From the NCBI GenBank assembly GCA_002083775.1, contig MTEI01000011.1, positions 1 to 64,000 of the forward strand: a DNA stretch of 64,000 nucleotides, written 5' to 3'. The stretch is from Rhodoferax ferrireducens (GTDB taxonomy: Bacteria > Pseudomonadota > Gammaproteobacteria > Burkholderiales > Burkholderiaceae_C). The notes beneath the pieces are model-generated. The model had not been told where the DNA came from. It saw only the letters and a program-made list of their open reading frames with translations, and made no database searches. A program made the position numbers and the translations under genes. Shown here in pieces: positions 50,105 to 63,669 of the stretch (position 1 is its first letter; each line of letters begins with the position of its first letter).

Positions 50105-51952
50105 TTACTCGTGGGCCAGTTCCCAACGGTCTGGCGAGCGCCACAGGCGTGAGCGCAACAGTTCACGCTCAAAAGTGAACTCCTTGGGCAGGCGGTCACG
50201 GAAGCGGTCAAACAGTTCCTCGTGCGCGTGGGCTTCAGCGGTGCCAGCTTCCCGGCCTACGGCCATCAGGTCATAGAAAGCATCCTGAGAGAAGTCCAGA
50301 CCGGTCCAGTCGATATCCTCGAAGCGGGGCATCCAGCCAATCGGGCTTTCCACCGCGGAGGCCTGGCCGTGCACGCGGCCAGCAATCCACTTCAGCACGC
50401 GCAGGTTATCACCAAAACCAGGCCAGATGAACTTGCCTGCGTCGTCCTTGCGGAACCAGTTGACGCGGAAGATGCGCGGCGGGTTGCTGACCTGGCGTCC
50501 CACATTGAGCCAATGGGTGAAGTAGTCGGCCATGTTGTAGCCGCAAAACGGCAGCATGGCCATCGGGTCGCGCCGGGTGGCGACCACACCAATGGCAGCC
50601 GCGGTGGCTTCCGAGCCCATGGTGGCGGCCAAATAGACACCGTGCGCCCAGTTGAAGGCCTGGAACACCAGCGGCATTTCCTTGCTGGCGCGGCCGCCAA
50701 AGATGAAGGCCGCCACGGGCACACCTTCGGGGTTTTCCCAATCGGGGTCGATGGACGGGCACTGGCTGGCTGGCGCGGTAAAGCGCGAATTGGCGTGTGC
50801 CGCCGGTCGGCCACAGCCGGGTGTCCAGTCTTTGCCTTGCCAGTCGATGCAATGCTCGGGCGGCGCACCGTCCATGCCCTCCCACCACACGTCGCCGTCG
50901 TCGGTCAGGGCCACGTTGGAGAAGATCGAGTTTTTCGTCATCGTCAACATGGCGTTGGCGTTGGACGAGTAGTTGGTACCCGGCGCCACGCCGAAGAAAC
51001 CCGCCTCGGGGTTGATGGCGCGCAATACACCTTCGGGCGACTTCTTGATCCAGGCGATGTCATCCCCCACGGTGGTGACCTTCCAGCCTTCCATGCCTTT
51101 GGGTGGGCGCAGCATGGCCAGATTGGTTTTGCCACAGGCGCTGGGGAAAGCCGCCGCGATATAGGTTTTTTGCCCTTCAGGCGATTCCAGGCCCGAGATC
51201 AGCATGTGTTCGGCCAGCCAGCCTTCCTTGCGGGCAATGGCCGAGGCGATGCGCAGGGCCAGGCATTTCTTGCCCAGCAATGCGTTACCGCCGTAACCCG
51301 AGCCATACGACCAGATTTCGGTGGTGTCCGGGAAGTGGGCGATGTATTTCTTGGAAATATCCGGCTCACAGGGCCAGGTCGAGTCGACTTGGCCCGGGGC
51401 GAGCGGCGCGCCCACCGAGTGCATGCAGGGGATAAAAGTGCCGTTGCCCAGCACATCCAGCACCTTGGCGCCCATACGGGTCATGATGCGCATGTTGGCC
51501 ACCACATAGGCGCTGTCGGTGATTTGCACGCCAATCTTGGCAATGGGCGAGCCCAGCGGGCCCATGCTGAACGGGATCACATACAGGGTGCGCCCGGTCA
51601 TGCAGCCGGCAAACACGCCCTTGAGCGTGGCACGCATCTCGTCCGGTGCTGCCCAGTTGTTGGTGGGGCCAGCTTCGTCTTTAGTGGCGGAGCAGATGAA
51701 GGTGCGCTCTTCCACACGGGCCACGTCCGACGGATGCGTGCGGGCCAGGAAACTGTTCGGGCGTTTGTCCGGGTTGAGGCGGATGAAGGTGCCTGCGGCC
51801 ACCATCTCGTTGCACAGCCGGTCATATTCTTCTTGCGAGCCGTCACACCACACCACGCTGTCGGGCTTGCAGAGCTCAGCCATCTCACTGACCCAGGTGA
51901 GAAGTTTCTCATTGCTCAAATTAGCCGGAGAACCCATAGACATGCCACTCAT
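50105..51952 (-). CDS. pckG: Phosphoenolpyruvate carboxykinase (GTP)
   Basis: [34 protein letters not shown]. Confidence 0.96.
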   Translation of the reverse strand: MSGMSMGSPANLSNEKLLTWVSEMAELCKPDSVVWCDGSQEEYDRLCNEMVAAGTFIRLNPDKRPNSFLARTHPSDVARVEERTFICSATKDEAGPTNNWAAPDEMRATLKGVFAGCMTGRTLYVIPFSMGPLGSPIAKIGVQITDSAYVVANMRIMTRMGAKVLDVLGNGTFIPCMHSVGAPLAPGQVDSTWPCEPDISKKYIAHFPDTTEIWSYGSGYGGNALLGKKCLALRIASAIARKEGWLAEHMLISGLESPEGQKTYIAAAFPSACGKTNLAMLRPPKGMEGWKVTTVGDDIAWIKKSPEGVLRAINPEAGFFGVAPGTNYSSNANAMLTMTKNSIFSNVALTDDGDVWWEGMDGAPPEHCIDWQGKDWTPGCGRPAAHANSRFTAPASQCPSIDPDWENPEGVPVAAFIFGGRASKEMPLVFQAFNWAHGVYLAATMGSEATAAAIGVVATRRDPMAMLPFCGYNMADYFTHWLNVGRQVSNPPRIFRVNWFRKDDAGKFIWPGFGDNLRVLKWIAGRVHGQASAVESPIGWMPRFEDIDWTGLDFSQDAFYDLMAVGREAGTAEAHAHEELFDRFRDRLPKEFTFERELLRSRLWRSPDRWELAHE

Positions 51953-52246
51953 TGAACGACTCCTTACAGTTAAAAAACCTGACCACGATGCCCGGAGTTC
52001 GAACCCATGTGCGGCTCCAGGCGACTTATATTCAAAAATATTAATTTATTTTTAATAATTATCTCGGAAGGTTCTCCTTGATGCAAATCAATCACTTCAG
52101 TGTAGTGTGGACTTGCGTTATATCAAATTGATGACAATCAGCCAGCGCCACCAAGGGTTATTGGCCTGATAACCGATGCGGAAAAAAGTATCAAAATCAG
52201 AGCTATCAACGTTTGCCAGACAAGGGTTAGAGGCCAATCTGGCGCA

Positions 52247-52275
52247 TAAAAAAGGGCCCGAAGGCCCTTTTTTTA
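52247..52275. terminator. Bidirectional terminator between fba and pckG
   Basis: aaaaaagggcccgaaggcccttttttt. Confidence 0.8.
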
Positions 52276-52295
52276 ATCTGGCAGCCGAGGCTGCT

Positions 52296-53333
52296 TCAGG
52301 CGTAACGCGCAGCCATCACGTCCAGGTGGATCGGTTTGATCTTGGAGCCCTGGCCAGCGCAGCCAAAGGCTTCAAAGCGCAGCTTGCAGATGCCCATGGC
52401 GGCCTTGCGGGCGGCGATCAGACTCTTGCGCGGGTCGAACTCGCTCGGGTTTTTGGCAAAACTCTCGCGCATGGCACCGGTCATGGCCAGGCGGATGTCG
52501 GTGTCGATGTTGACTTTGCGCACGCCATTGGCAATGCCGCGCTGGATTTCTTCCACTGGCACACCGTAGGTTTCTTTCAGGTCGCCACCGTACTGGCGGA
52601 TGATGGCCAGCCACTCTTGCGGCACCGAGCTGGAGCCGTGCATCACCAGGTGGGTGTTGGGAATCTGCGCGTGGATTTGGGCGATGCGGTCAATGGCCAG
52701 AATGTCGCCTGTGGGCTTGCGGGTGAATTTGTAAGCGCCGTGGCTGGTGCCAATGGCAATGGCCAATGCGTCCACGCCGGTTTTTTCGACAAAGTCTTTA
52801 GCCTGCACCGGATCGGTCAGCATCTGGTCGTGGCTGAGTTTGCCTTCGGCACCAATGCCGTCTTCCTCGCCTGCGTCACCGGTTTCCAGGGAACCCAGGC
52901 AACCGAGTTCGCCTTCAACCGACACACCCACGGCATGCGCCATCTCACACACCTTGCGGGTGATGTCAACGTTGTACTCGTAGCTGGACGGGGTTTTGCC
53001 GTCGCCCATGAGCGAGCCATCCATCATCACGCTGGTGAAACCTGAGCGGATGCTTTGCTGGCACACGGCGGCGGTGGTGCCGTGGTCCTGGTGCATGACC
53101 ACCGGAATGTCCGGGTAGGTTTCCACCGCGGCCAGCACCATGTGGCGCAGGTAAGCTTCACCCGCGTATTTGCGGGCGCCAGCGCTGGCTTGCAGGATCA
53201 CCGGGCTATCGGTCAGCGCTGCGGCTTCCATGATGGCCTGGATTTGTTCCAGGTTGTTGACGTTGAAGGCGGGCACGCCATAACCGTTTTCAGCGGCGTG
53301 GTCGAGCATTTGTCGAAGGGATACAAAGGCCAT
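52296..53333 (-). CDS. fba: Fructose-bisphosphate aldolase class II
   Basis: [38 protein letters not shown]. Confidence 0.95.
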   Translation of the reverse strand: MAFVSLRQMLDHAAENGYGVPAFNVNNLEQIQAIMEAAALTDSPVILQASAGARKYAGEAYLRHMVLAAVETYPDIPVVMHQDHGTTAAVCQQSIRSGFTSVMMDGSLMGDGKTPSSYEYNVDITRKVCEMAHAVGVSVEGELGCLGSLETGDAGEEDGIGAEGKLSHDQMLTDPVQAKDFVEKTGVDALAIAIGTSHGAYKFTRKPTGDILAIDRIAQIHAQIPNTHLVMHGSSSVPQEWLAIIRQYGGDLKETYGVPVEEIQRGIANGVRKVNIDTDIRLAMTGAMRESFAKNPSEFDPRKSLIAARKAAMGICKLRFEAFGCAGQGSKIKPIHLDVMAARYA

Positions 53334-53351
53334 GGTGATCTCCAGTTAGTT

Positions 53352-53405
53352 ATATGTTAAATCAGGCTCTAGCCCTTACTCAATAAGGGTAAGCAGCTCT
53401 ATTTA
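53352..53405. repeat. Dispersed repeat family copy, fba/pgk intergenic
   Basis: aatcaggctctagcccttactcaataagggtaagcagctct. Confidence 0.8.
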
Positions 53406-53441
53406 GGGTAGCAAAAGCACGTTCGCTACCCCGGCTGTGCC

Positions 53442-54635
53442 TCAGCCTTCAGCGCGTTTTTGCAGGATCTCGAAGGCGGGCAGGGTTTTGCCCTCCAACA
53501 CTTCCAGGAAAGCGCCGCCGCCTGTCGAGATGTAGCCCACATCTTTTTCAATCCCGTACTTGGCAATGGCCGCCAGGGTGTCGCCACCACCGGCGATGCT
53601 GAACGCGTCAGACTCGGCAATGGCCATGGCGATCGCTTTGGTGCCGCCTTCAAAGGCTGGGAACTCGAACACCCCCACCGGGCCGTTCCACACAATCGTG
53701 CCCGCCGCTTTGAGCTGCTCAGCCAGTTTGGCAGCAGTGACCGGGCCGATGTCCAGAATCATGTCGTCATCTTCCACCTCGGTGGCGGCTTTGACCGTGG
53801 CCACCGCATCGGCGGCAAAGGTTTTGGCGCAGACCACGTCGGTGGGGATCGGTACATCGGCACCGCGTGCCTTCATGGCGGCGATCACGGCGGTGGCTTC
53901 ACCCAGCAGACTCGGTTCGGCCAGGCTCTTGCCAATCTTCAGGCCAGCCGCCAGCATGAAGGTGTTGGCAATGCCGCCACCCACAATCAGGTTGTCCACG
54001 TTTTTAGCCAAGGCTTGCAGGATGCTCAGCTTGGTGCTGACTTTGCTACCGGCCACGATGGCGACCAATGGGCGCTTCGGGTTGGCCAGGGCTTTATTGA
54101 TCGCGTCAATTTCAGCCGCCAGCAAGGGGCCAGCGCAAGCGATGGGTGCAAACTGGGCGATGCCGTAGGTGGTGCCTTCGGCGCGGTGGGCGGTGCCAAA
54201 CGCGTCGTGCACAAACACGTCGCACAACGCCGCCATTTTTTTGGCCAGTTCTTCGTTGTTTTTCTTCTCGCCCTTGTTGACGCGGCAGTTTTCCAGCATC
54301 ACCAGGTGGCCGGGTGCGACGCTGACACCGTCGACCCAGTTGGCCACCACCGGCACCTCAAAGCCCAGCAGCTCGCCCAGGCGCTTGGCCACCGGGGCCA
54401 GCGAGTCTTCGGGCTTGAATTCGCCTTCAGTGGGGCGGCCCAGGTGGCTGGTGACCATGACGGCGGCACCGGCGTCCAGCGCCATCTTGATGCACGGCAC
54501 GCTGGCGCGGATGCGGGTGTCTTCGGTGATGTTGCCCGCATCGTCCTGCGGCACATTCAGGTCGGCGCGGATGAATACCCGCTTGCCCTTGGCAGCGCCA
54601 CTGGCAATCACATCGGCAAAACGTAGTACTTTCAT
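53442..54635 (-). CDS. pgk: Phosphoglycerate kinase
   Basis: [50 protein letters not shown]. Confidence 0.96.
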   Translation of the reverse strand: MKVLRFADVIASGAAKGKRVFIRADLNVPQDDAGNITEDTRIRASVPCIKMALDAGAAVMVTSHLGRPTEGEFKPEDSLAPVAKRLGELLGFEVPVVANWVDGVSVAPGHLVMLENCRVNKGEKKNNEELAKKMAALCDVFVHDAFGTAHRAEGTTYGIAQFAPIACAGPLLAAEIDAINKALANPKRPLVAIVAGSKVSTKLSILQALAKNVDNLIVGGGIANTFMLAAGLKIGKSLAEPSLLGEATAVIAAMKARGADVPIPTDVVCAKTFAADAVATVKAATEVEDDDMILDIGPVTAAKLAEQLKAAGTIVWNGPVGVFEFPAFEGGTKAIAMAIAESDAFSIAGGGDTLAAIAKYGIEKDVGYISTGGGAFLEVLEGKTLPAFEILQKRAEG

Positions 54636-54637
54636 GA

Positions 54638-55657
<1,020 letters not shown>

Positions 55658-55660
55658 CTA

Positions 55661-55718
55661 TAAAAATATGACAAAATGGCCTCTAGCCCTTACTTAAGCT
55701 GGGCGAGCAGCTATGTAT
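55661..55718. repeat. Dispersed repeat family copy, gap/gph intergenic
   Basis: aaaatggcctctagcccttacttaagctgggcgagcagctat. Confidence 0.75.
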
Positions 55719-56382
55719 TCAGAAGTGCAGAGAAGTCCTGGATGATGCGGTCTGGTCCACAAGCCTCAATGGGCTCACCCATGTTGTAGCCATACGGCAG
55801 CATCCATACCGGCACCCCACCCGCACGGGCCGTGGCCACGTCAATGCTGGAGTCACCCACAAACAGCGCCCGCTTCTGGTCCACACCAAACGCCTGCAAG
55901 CAATGCGCCACACCCACCGGGGTGGGTTTTTTGGTGGCAAACGTGTCGCCGCTGATGACGGCGTCAAACAGGTGGGAGAGCTGGTGCACATCCATCACCA
56001 CCTGGGTGTAGCGGCCTTCCTTGTTGGTCACCACCGCCAATTTCACGCCCTGCTCGCGCAGGGCCACCAGTGTTTCACGCACCTGCGGGTACAAATGGCT
56101 GCGCGTGCCACAGCGCGCGTTGTAAGCCATGTTGTACACCGGCACGATCTGGCTCAGCAGTGCGCTGGTGCGCACCACCTCCGGTGTGAAGCCCGTGATC
56201 TGCACCAGGGCTTTCACCAGCAGTTCCAGCGTGCCGTGGCCGATCCAGTCATCCACCTGTTTTTGCGTCACTTCCGGTAGGTTGAAACGCTGCAAAGCGT
56301 CGTTGACCGCGTCCATGATCTCGGGCGCAGTCTCCACCAGCGTGCCATCCAGGTCAAACATGACCAGATCAAAACCATTCAT
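55711..56382 (-). CDS. gph: Phosphoglycolate phosphatase (HAD)
   Basis: VMFDLDGTLVETAPEIMDAVNDAL; FVGDSSIDVATARAGG. Confidence 0.93.
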   Translation of the reverse strand: MNGFDLVMFDLDGTLVETAPEIMDAVNDALQRFNLPEVTQKQVDDWIGHGTLELLVKALVQITGFTPEVVRTSALLSQIVPVYNMAYNARCGTRSHLYPQVRETLVALREQGVKLAVVTNKEGRYTQVVMDVHQLSHLFDAVISGDTFATKKPTPVGVAHCLQAFGVDQKRALFVGDSSIDVATARAGGVPVWMLPYGYNMGEPIEACGPDRIIQDFSALLNT

Positions 56383-56390
56383 GAAAAACC

Positions 56391-58460
56391 TTAGTTGATA
56401 GACGGCACAACGGTGTCAGGCAGCGAATCGCCACGCTTGCTGGCGGCGCGGTGCACGATGGTGCGGATGTTTTCCACCACACGTTCTACCGTGATGCCAA
56501 AGTGCGCATACAGCTTGGGTGCCGGGGCCGACTCGCCAAAGGTGGGCATACCGATCACCACACCGTGGCGGCCGACATACTTGCGCCAGAAGTCAGGGTG
56601 CGCAGCCTCAATGGCCAGCGATGGCGTGCCGAACGGAATCACCATCTCCTGGTAGGCGTCGGTCTGACGGTCAAACACGTTGGTGGAAGGCATCGACACC
56701 ACACGGGTGGCAATACCATCAGCGGCCAGCTCGGCCTGCGCCTTCATGGCAATTTCCAGCTCGGAACCCGTAGACACGATCACCGCCTGGAAGTTTTCCA
56801 TGTCAGACAGGATGTAGCCACCCTTGCGGATGTTGTCGACCATGCTCACATCGGTCAGGCGTGGCAGGTTCTGGCGCGACAGGCACAAGGCGCTCGGTCC
56901 GTCTTTGCGCTCCACGGCACAGGCCCAGGCCACCGCAGTTTCCAGGCCATCGGCCGGACGCCAGACATCCAGACCCGGGATGATGCGCATGCTGGGAATG
57001 TGTTCAATGCTCTGGTGCGTGGGGCCGTCTTCGCCCAAGCCAATGGAGTCGTGGGTGAACACGTGGATGACACGGATCTTCATCAGCGCCGCCATGCGGA
57101 TGGCGTTGCGGCTGTAATCGCTGAAGGTCAGGAACGTGCCGCCGTAAGGGATGTAGCCACCGTGCAGGGTGATGCCGTTCATGATGGCCGCCATGCCGAA
57201 CTCGCGCACGCCATAGCTCATGTGGTTGCCCCACTTGTCGCGGCCAGCCTTGACGCAACCCTTGAAGTTGGTCAGGTTGGAGCCGGTCAGGTCGGCACTG
57301 CCGCCAAAAAATTCGGGCAGCAGCGGTGCAATGGCATCCAGGGCGTTCTGGCTCGATTTGCGGGTGGCAAATGACGTGGCGTTGGCGGCAATGCCTTCCA
57401 GCAGGCCGGGCAGCTTGTCGGCAAATTCGGCAGGCAAATCACCCGCCATGCGGCGCACAAACTCAGCCGCCTGCGTGGGGAAAGCCGCGCGATAGGCGGC
57501 AAACTTGGCGTCCCAGGCGTGTTCGGCAGACACGCCACGGGCCACGGCGTTCCAGGCGGTGGCAATGTCAGCGGGGATCTCGAACGGTGCTGCCGTCCAG
57601 CCCAGCGCTTCGCGGGTGGCGGCCACTTCAGCCGCGCCCAGCGCAGCGCCGTGCACGTCGTGCGTGCCAGCCTTGTTGGGCGAGCCCATACCGATGACGG
57701 TTTTGCAGCAGATCAGTGTTGGTTTGCCGTCGGGCAGAACGGCTTGTGCCTTGGCGGCCTTGATGGCGGCGTCAATGGCAGCCGGGTTGTGGCCGTCCAC
57801 CGCGGGGATCACGTTCCAGTCGTACGCTTCAAAACGCTTGGGCGTGTCGTCGGTGAACCAGCCTTCGACGTGGCCGTCAATGCTGATGCCGTTGTCGTCA
57901 TAAAACGCCACCAATTTGGACAGGCGCAGCGTGCCAGCCAGTGAACAGGCTTCGTGGCTGATGCCTTCCATCAGGCAACCGTCGCCCAAAAACACGTAGG
58001 TGTAGTGGTCGACGATGGCGTGCTCGGCCTTGTTGAATTCGGTTGACAGGAGCTTTTCAGCCAGCGCCATGCCCACGGCATTGGTGATGCCCTGGCCCAG
58101 CGGGCCGGTGGTGGTTTCCACGCCGGGGGTCACGCCCACTTCGGGGTGACCAGCGGTTTTGCTGTGCAGCTGGCGGAAGTTTTGCAGCTCGCTCATGGGC
58201 AGGTCGTAACCTGTGAGGTGCAACAGCGCGTAAATCAGCATGGAGCCATGGCCGTTGGAGAGCACAAAACGGTCGCGGTCCGGCCAATGCGGGTTGGTCG
58301 GGTTGTGACGCAGGTGGCGGTTCCACAGCACTTCGGCAATGTCGGCCATGCCCATGGGCGCGCCGGGGTGGCCGGACTTGGCTTTTTCAACAGCGTCAAC
58401 GGCCAGCATACGGATGGCATTGGCCATCTGCTTCGCAAATTCAGGGGTGGGTGTGGTCAT
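56391..58460 (-). CDS. tkt: Transketolase
   Basis: [44 protein letters not shown]. Confidence 0.97.
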   Translation of the reverse strand: MTTPTPEFAKQMANAIRMLAVDAVEKAKSGHPGAPMGMADIAEVLWNRHLRHNPTNPHWPDRDRFVLSNGHGSMLIYALLHLTGYDLPMSELQNFRQLHSKTAGHPEVGVTPGVETTTGPLGQGITNAVGMALAEKLLSTEFNKAEHAIVDHYTYVFLGDGCLMEGISHEACSLAGTLRLSKLVAFYDDNGISIDGHVEGWFTDDTPKRFEAYDWNVIPAVDGHNPAAIDAAIKAAKAQAVLPDGKPTLICCKTVIGMGSPNKAGTHDVHGAALGAAEVAATREALGWTAAPFEIPADIATAWNAVARGVSAEHAWDAKFAAYRAAFPTQAAEFVRRMAGDLPAEFADKLPGLLEGIAANATSFATRKSSQNALDAIAPLLPEFFGGSADLTGSNLTNFKGCVKAGRDKWGNHMSYGVREFGMAAIMNGITLHGGYIPYGGTFLTFSDYSRNAIRMAALMKIRVIHVFTHDSIGLGEDGPTHQSIEHIPSMRIIPGLDVWRPADGLETAVAWACAVERKDGPSALCLSRQNLPRLTDVSMVDNIRKGGYILSDMENFQAVIVSTGSELEIAMKAQAELAADGIATRVVSMPSTNVFDRQTDAYQEMVIPFGTPSLAIEAAHPDFWRKYVGRHGVVIGMPTFGESAPAPKLYAHFGITVERVVENIRTIVHRAASKRGDSLPDTVVPSIN

Positions 58461-58612
58461 GGTTCGTAAAGGGTGGGGTTGTCAATGAGAAGGGTCGGCG
58501 CTCGCTGGCGGCGAGCTGCTGACCCGTATCTTACAGTCGGAACCGGGGCTGACCGACCCGGCGCTGCGCTGGCCGGTTGCCCTTTTTGCGGTTCCGCTGC
58601 AGTCTGGCGAAA

Positions 58613-59488
58613 TTAGCTTGCCTTCTTCTGGCGCTCCATCATGCGCCACACAAATGGCGTGAAGATGAGTTGCATGGCCAGTTCCATCTTGCCGCCGGGC
58701 ACCACGATGGTGTTGGCGCGGCTCATGAAGCTGTCGTTGATCATGCTGCGCAAATACTGGAAGTCGATGCCCTTGGGGTTGTTGAAGCGAATCACCACCA
58801 TGCTCTCGTCGGCGCTGGGGATGTCGCGGGCGATGAACGGATTGCTGGTGTCAACCATCGGCACGCGCTGGAAGTTCACATGGGTGTGCATGAACTGCGG
58901 GCAGATGTAGTTCACATAGTCGGGCATGCGGCGCAGGATGGTGTCGGTGACCGCCTCGGTGCTGTAGCCGCGCTGTTTTTTGTCGCGGTAGAGTTTTTGA
59001 ATCCATTCCAGGTTGATGACCGGCACCACCCCAATCAGCAAGTCAGGATGCTGGGCAATGTTGACTTCTGGGGTGATCACCGCGCCGTGCAGGCCTTCGT
59101 AAAACAGCAGGTCGGTACCGGCGGGCACGTCTTCCCAGGGGGTGAAGGTGCCGGGGTCTTGCTTGTAGGGCGCGGCCTCTTCGGTGTCATGCAGGTACTT
59201 GCGGCGCTTGCCGGTGCCGGTTTTGGCGTAGTTGGCAAACAAGGCCTCAATTTCGGCAAACAGGTTGGTATTGGCACCAAAGTGGCTGAAATTTTTGTCG
59301 CCAGCGGCTTCGGCCTCAGCCTGCTTGAGCTTCATTTCCTTGCGGTCGTAGCGGTGAAAGCTATCGCCTTCGATGATGGCGGCCTTGATGTTCTCGCGGC
59401 GGAAAATGTTGTCAAACGTGCGCGTGACAGAAGTGGTGCCGGCACCGCTGGAGCCGGTGATGGCGATGATGGGGTGGCGTGCTGACAT
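58613..59488 (-). CDS. prk: Phosphoribulokinase
   Basis: PIIAITGSSGAGTTSVTRTFDNIFRRE; DSFHRYDRKEMK; FYEGLHGAV. Confidence 0.96.
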   Translation of the reverse strand: MSARHPIIAITGSSGAGTTSVTRTFDNIFRRENIKAAIIEGDSFHRYDRKEMKLKQAEAEAAGDKNFSHFGANTNLFAEIEALFANYAKTGTGKRRKYLHDTEEAAPYKQDPGTFTPWEDVPAGTDLLFYEGLHGAVITPEVNIAQHPDLLIGVVPVINLEWIQKLYRDKKQRGYSTEAVTDTILRRMPDYVNYICPQFMHTHVNFQRVPMVDTSNPFIARDIPSADESMVVIRFNNPKGIDFQYLRSMINDSFMSRANTIVVPGGKMELAMQLIFTPFVWRMMERQKKAS

Positions 59489-59510
59489 GGTGCGTGACTC
59501 CTGAAAGTTA

Positions 59511-59573
59511 AAAAATTTATAAGAAATAAGGCTCTAGCCCTTATTGAATAAGGGTAGGCAGCTATTTATTTTG
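59511..59573. repeat. Dispersed repeat family copy, prk/fbp intergenic
   Basis: tttataagaaataaggctctagcccttattgaataagggtaggcagctat. Confidence 0.85.
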
Positions 59574-59589
59574 ACTGTCAAAACCACGA

Positions 59590-60693
59590 TCAGTCGCGGA
59601 ACAGGCTGCGCTCGGCAAACAGCGGGTTGATCAGTTCAACCTGCACCGGTTCGCGGTGGTAGCGCTCAATGCGCTCCACTTCGTTTTTGGAGCCAAACAC
59701 AAAGCCAATGCGCTGGTGCAGGCTGGTGGGTTGCACCTCCAACATCGGCATCTCGCCGGTGGAGGCACGCCCGCCGGCCTGCTCCATGATCATGCCGACC
59801 GGGTTGGCCTCATACAACAGGCGCAGGCGGCCGGGCTTGGACGGGTCTTTGGTGTCGCGCGGGTACATGAACACACCGCCGCGCATCAAGATGCGGTGCG
59901 CCTCAGCCACCATGGAGGCAATCCAGCGCATGTTGAAGTCTTTGCCGCGCGCACCGGTTTTGCCAGCCAGGCATTCGTCCACATAACGCTTCACCGGGGC
60001 TTCCCAGAAGCGCGCGTTGGAGGCGTTGATGGCAAATTCTTGCGTATCTGGCGGAATCTGCATGTTGCGGTGCGTCAGCATGAACTCACCCAAATTGGGG
60101 TCCAGTGTGAAACCGTTGACGCCGTCACCCACCGTCAGCACCATCATGGTGGTGGGGCCGTAGAGCGCGTAACCGGCAGCCACCTGCTGGGTACCGGGCT
60201 GGAAGAAGTCGGCATCGACCACATCACGACCGGAGTCAATCACCTCTTGCGGCGCACGCAGCACGCTGAAAATACTGCCTACCGACACGTTCACGTCGAT
60301 GTTGCTGGAGCCGTCCAGCGGGTCAAACACAATCAGATAGCTACCGCGCGGGTACTGTTTGGGGATCTGGTACGGCGCGTCCATCTCTTCAGAGGCCATG
60401 CCCGCCAGGTTACCCGACCACTCGGTGCGCTGCATGAACACGTCGTTGGACAGCACGTCGAGCTTTTTCTGCGTCTCGCCCTGCACGTTGACCGAGCCGC
60501 CTTCATCCGCAGCATGGTTGCCCATGACACCCGCCAGTTCACCATAGGCCACGGCCTTGGCAATGCCCTTGCAGGCCAGCGCCACGTCCAGGATCAGCGA
60601 GTTGAAATCACCGCTGGCGCTGGGAAAGCGGCGGCGCTCCTCAATGAGAAACTGCGTCAACGTGGAACGCTTGGAACGAAGGGTCATGGGCAT
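59590..60693 (-). CDS. fbp: Fructose-1,6-bisphosphatase class I
   Basis: [60 protein letters not shown]. Confidence 0.96.
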   Translation of the reverse strand: MPMTLRSKRSTLTQFLIEERRRFPSASGDFNSLILDVALACKGIAKAVAYGELAGVMGNHAADEGGSVNVQGETQKKLDVLSNDVFMQRTEWSGNLAGMASEEMDAPYQIPKQYPRGSYLIVFDPLDGSSNIDVNVSVGSIFSVLRAPQEVIDSGRDVVDADFFQPGTQQVAAGYALYGPTTMMVLTVGDGVNGFTLDPNLGEFMLTHRNMQIPPDTQEFAINASNARFWEAPVKRYVDECLAGKTGARGKDFNMRWIASMVAEAHRILMRGGVFMYPRDTKDPSKPGRLRLLYEANPVGMIMEQAGGRASTGEMPMLEVQPTSLHQRIGFVFGSKNEVERIERYHREPVQVELINPLFAERSLFRD

Positions 60694-60736
60694 GCTGTAT
60701 CTCCTGGTAATGAAATGGGGTGGCTCTGGCGGCGAT

Positions 60737-61435
60737 TCAGGCAGGGTGCGCGGCGCGGCGCAGCGCCTGCATCACGGTTTTGTAGCCGCCACCTGCATCT
60801 GGCGCGCCAAACACGGCGCTGCCGGCCACACAGGTGTCGGCACCTGCAGCCACGATTTCTGCAATGTTGTCGGTCTTGACGCCGCCGTCCACCTCGAGCC
60901 AGATCGGCTGGCCGCCAGCGGCCACATGCGCGTCGATCTTGGCGCGCACCAGGCGCAGCTTGGCCAGGGTGGAGGGAATGAACTTCTGGCCACCAAAACC
61001 GGGGTTGACGCTCATCAGCAAAATCATGTCGAGCTTGTCCATGACGTGATCCAGCACGCTGATAGGGGTTGCCGGATTGAGCACCAGGCCGGCCTTGCAG
61101 CCCAGCTCGCGAATCATCGACAAACTGCGGTCGACGTGTTTGGACGCTTCGGGGTGGAAGGTGATGATGTTGGCACCGGCCTTGGCAAACAGCGGAATGA
61201 TCGAATCGACCGGTTCCACCATCAGGTGCACGTCTATCGGGATGCTGACATGCGGGCGGATCGCTTCGCAGACCAGCGGGCCAATGGTCAGATTCGGCAC
61301 GTAATGGTTGTCCATCACATCAAAGTGCACCAGGTCGCAACCAGCGGCCTCAATGGCGCGCACTTCTTCACCCAGGCGGGCGAAGTCTGCAGACAGAATG
61401 GACGGGGCCAAACGCAGGACGGCGGTAGAGCTCAT
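60737..61435 (-). CDS. rpe: Ribulose-phosphate 3-epimerase
   Basis: [46 protein letters not shown]. Confidence 0.96.
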   Translation of the reverse strand: MSSTAVLRLAPSILSADFARLGEEVRAIEAAGCDLVHFDVMDNHYVPNLTIGPLVCEAIRPHVSIPIDVHLMVEPVDSIIPLFAKAGANIITFHPEASKHVDRSLSMIRELGCKAGLVLNPATPISVLDHVMDKLDMILLMSVNPGFGGQKFIPSTLAKLRLVRAKIDAHVAAGGQPIWLEVDGGVKTDNIAEIVAAGADTCVAGSAVFGAPDAGGGYKTVMQALRRAAHPA

Positions 61436-61482
61436 GGGGCAGGCTTTCTGAAAGTTGGAAACTGTTGGAGGTATCTTGTGGC

Positions 61483-62202
61483 TCAGACCCGGCCAGAATT
61501 TTGCCAGTCGGTCAACTGCGCCAACGTGACATGGCTCAAGTCGGGCACAACGCGCAGCGCATCACTGAAGTCGTGGTGCAACGTGTAACGGTTGGTGGTG
61601 ATCAGCGTTTTCAGACCCGCGGCGGTGGCGGCACGCAGCCCGTTGCTGGAGTCTTCAATCACCAGGCACTGGCTGGCTGGCACGCCCAAAGCCTCTAGCA
61701 CCTGAAAATACACCTGCGGGTGCGGCTTTTTGAGCGGTGCCGTGGCGGCATCACCAATCACGGCAAACATGTCGCGCCAGTGCTCGCCCAGCGCGCCACG
61801 TAACAAGGCAGCGATGTTGGCCGGTGTGGTGGTGGTGGCAATGGCCAGCTTCAGCCCGGCTTGGCGGGCCTCGTTGATCAGCGCCAGCACGCCGGGGCGC
61901 AAGCTGACCGAGCCACTGTTGACCAGGTTTTCATAAATGGTGGTTTTTAGCGCGTGGATGCGGTCAATCTCGCCCTTGTGCGCCTGGGCATCCAGCGCCG
62001 GGTCGATCTGCTTCCAGTACAGGAGAATGCGCTCTTTGCCACCCGACACGTCCAGCAGGTGGAGGTACATATCATCGGTCCAGACCCAGTCCATGCCGAG
62101 TTCGGCAAAGGCGTGGTTGAAGGCCGCCAGGTGCACACTCTCGGTCTCGGCGAGCGTGCCATCCACATCAAATATCAAGGCTTGAAGTGCACCAGATGCC
62201 AT
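61483..62202 (-). CDS. cbbY: HAD phosphatase CbbY
   Basis: [40 protein letters not shown]; adjacent to cbbR. Confidence 0.9.
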   Translation of the reverse strand: MASGALQALIFDVDGTLAETESVHLAAFNHAFAELGMDWVWTDDMYLHLLDVSGGKERILLYWKQIDPALDAQAHKGEIDRIHALKTTIYENLVNSGSVSLRPGVLALINEARQAGLKLAIATTTTPANIAALLRGALGEHWRDMFAVIGDAATAPLKKPHPQVYFQVLEALGVPASQCLVIEDSSNGLRAATAAGLKTLITTNRYTLHHDFSDALRVVPDLSHVTLAQLTDWQNSGRV

Positions 62203-62305
62203 GGAAAAGGATCCTTTGTTGAGCGCGTGGGGGCCGACAAAAGTGCGGCATGGGTTTACTTTAATCGGCCTGACTCATAAACTCTAATCACGTTTTATTG
62301 AAAAA

Positions 62306-62325
62306 TCATCAGTATCACCTGATGA
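62306..62325. promoter_or_regulatory. Inverted repeat TCATCAG-N6-CTGATGA in the cbbR/cbbY intergenic region
   Basis: Read directly; LysR-type site candidate. Confidence 0.5.
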
Positions 62326-62330
62326 AATAA

Positions 62331-63254
62331 ATGGAGACCCCCATGCGCCCCTACACCTTCAAACAGGTTCAGACGTTCATGGAGGTGGCGCGCCAGCGTT
62401 CCGTCTCCAAAGCGGCCGAGCGCCTGTTTGTGACCCAGCCCGCGGTATCGATGCAATTGCGCCAACTGGAAGACGCCTTTGGCCTGCCGCTGGTGGAACC
62501 GTTGGGCCGCAACATTCGGCTCACCTCTGCCGGCGAGGCATTTCTGACCTATGCCACCAACGCCATGAGCCAGTTCAAAGACCTGGAAGCGCTGATGGCT
62601 GAACACGTGGGCCTGAAAAAAGGCCAGCTGGACCTGGCCGTGGTCAGCACCTCCAAATACTTCATCCCCATGCTGCTGGTGCGCTTTGGCAAGCTTCACC
62701 CGGGCATCGACGTGAAACTCAGCATCGACAACCGCGACAACGTGCTGGGCCTGATGGTGCGCAACGAGGCTGATCTGGTGGTGATGGGCCGCGCGCCCAG
62801 CCACCTGGACTGCGTGGCCACCGTGTTTGCCACCAACCCGCTGGTGATGGTGGCGCCGCCTGATCACCCGCTGGCCCGGCGCAAAAACCTGCCCTTCAGC
62901 GCCCTGGCCGACTACAGCTTTGTCGTGCGCGAAGAAGGTTCGGGCACCCGCGCCGCCATGCAGCGCCTGTTTGAAGAACACCAGACCGCGCTGAAGATTG
63001 TCATGGGGCTGCCCAGCAACGAAACCATCAAACAGGCGGTGATGGCCGGCATGGGCCTGAGCTTTTTGTCTATGCGCACCATCCGCCACGAACTCGCCAG
63101 CGGCCACATTGCCCTGCTGGACGTGCAGGGCCTGCCGCAGATGAACCATTGGTATGTGACCCACCTCAGCCATAAAAAACTCTCCCCCGCCACCCGGGCG
63201 TTCAAGGAGTTCCTGATAGAGCAAGGCGGCGCGCTGATGGACACCTGGAGTTAG
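62331..63254 (+). CDS. cbbR: LysR-family regulator CbbR
   Basis: FKQVQTFMEVARQRSVSKAAERLFVTQPAVSMQLRQLEDAFGLPL; divergent from cbbY. Confidence 0.92.
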   Translation: METPMRPYTFKQVQTFMEVARQRSVSKAAERLFVTQPAVSMQLRQLEDAFGLPLVEPLGRNIRLTSAGEAFLTYATNAMSQFKDLEALMAEHVGLKKGQLDLAVVSTSKYFIPMLLVRFGKLHPGIDVKLSIDNRDNVLGLMVRNEADLVVMGRAPSHLDCVATVFATNPLVMVAPPDHPLARRKNLPFSALADYSFVVREEGSGTRAAMQRLFEEHQTALKIVMGLPSNETIKQAVMAGMGLSFLSMRTIRHELASGHIALLDVQGLPQMNHWYVTHLSHKKLSPATRAFKEFLIEQGGALMDTWS

Positions 63255-63339
63255 TGTCGGTGACAGGTAGCGCTGTGGTGTGATGCCCACACCCTGCGGT
63301 TTCGTTACCCGTTCGTAACCAAACCCACATCAAGGTTAT

Positions 63340-63353
63340 TAGGGTTAACCCTA
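63340..63353. promoter_or_regulatory. Perfect palindrome TAGGGTTAACCCTA upstream of a small ORF
   Basis: Read directly, ~40 bp before the ATG at 63394. Confidence 0.5.
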
Positions 63354-63393
63354 TACTGCACTGCAACAAAGTTTGTTTCTGGAGGACCCCATC

Positions 63394-63669
63394 ATGACAA
63401 ACACCGCAGTGCAACAAGCTGGCCTGAGCCAAGAGCTCCAAAATGTATCCGCTGCCTGGCGCGAGCTCGGCACCACCACACGCCAGCTGATCATCGCCCT
63501 TTTTTCAAAACTGACGCAGCGCCAACCAGCCTGCCCCGTACAAACGGCCCGCCAGGAAGCCGACAAGCTGCGCGCTTACGCAGACTCGCTGTACCGCGCT
63601 GACCCGCGCTACGCCCAAGACCTGTATGCCGCCGCCACCCGCCACGAGCGCTCTGCTGCCAACCAGTGA
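63394..63669 (+). CDS. Hypothetical protein
   Basis: GGAGGA Shine-Dalgarno; ORF MTNTAVQQAGLSQELQNV... Confidence 0.6.
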   Translation: MTNTAVQQAGLSQELQNVSAAWRELGTTTRQLIIALFSKLTQRQPACPVQTARQEADKLRAYADSLYRADPRYAQDLYAAATRHERSAANQ

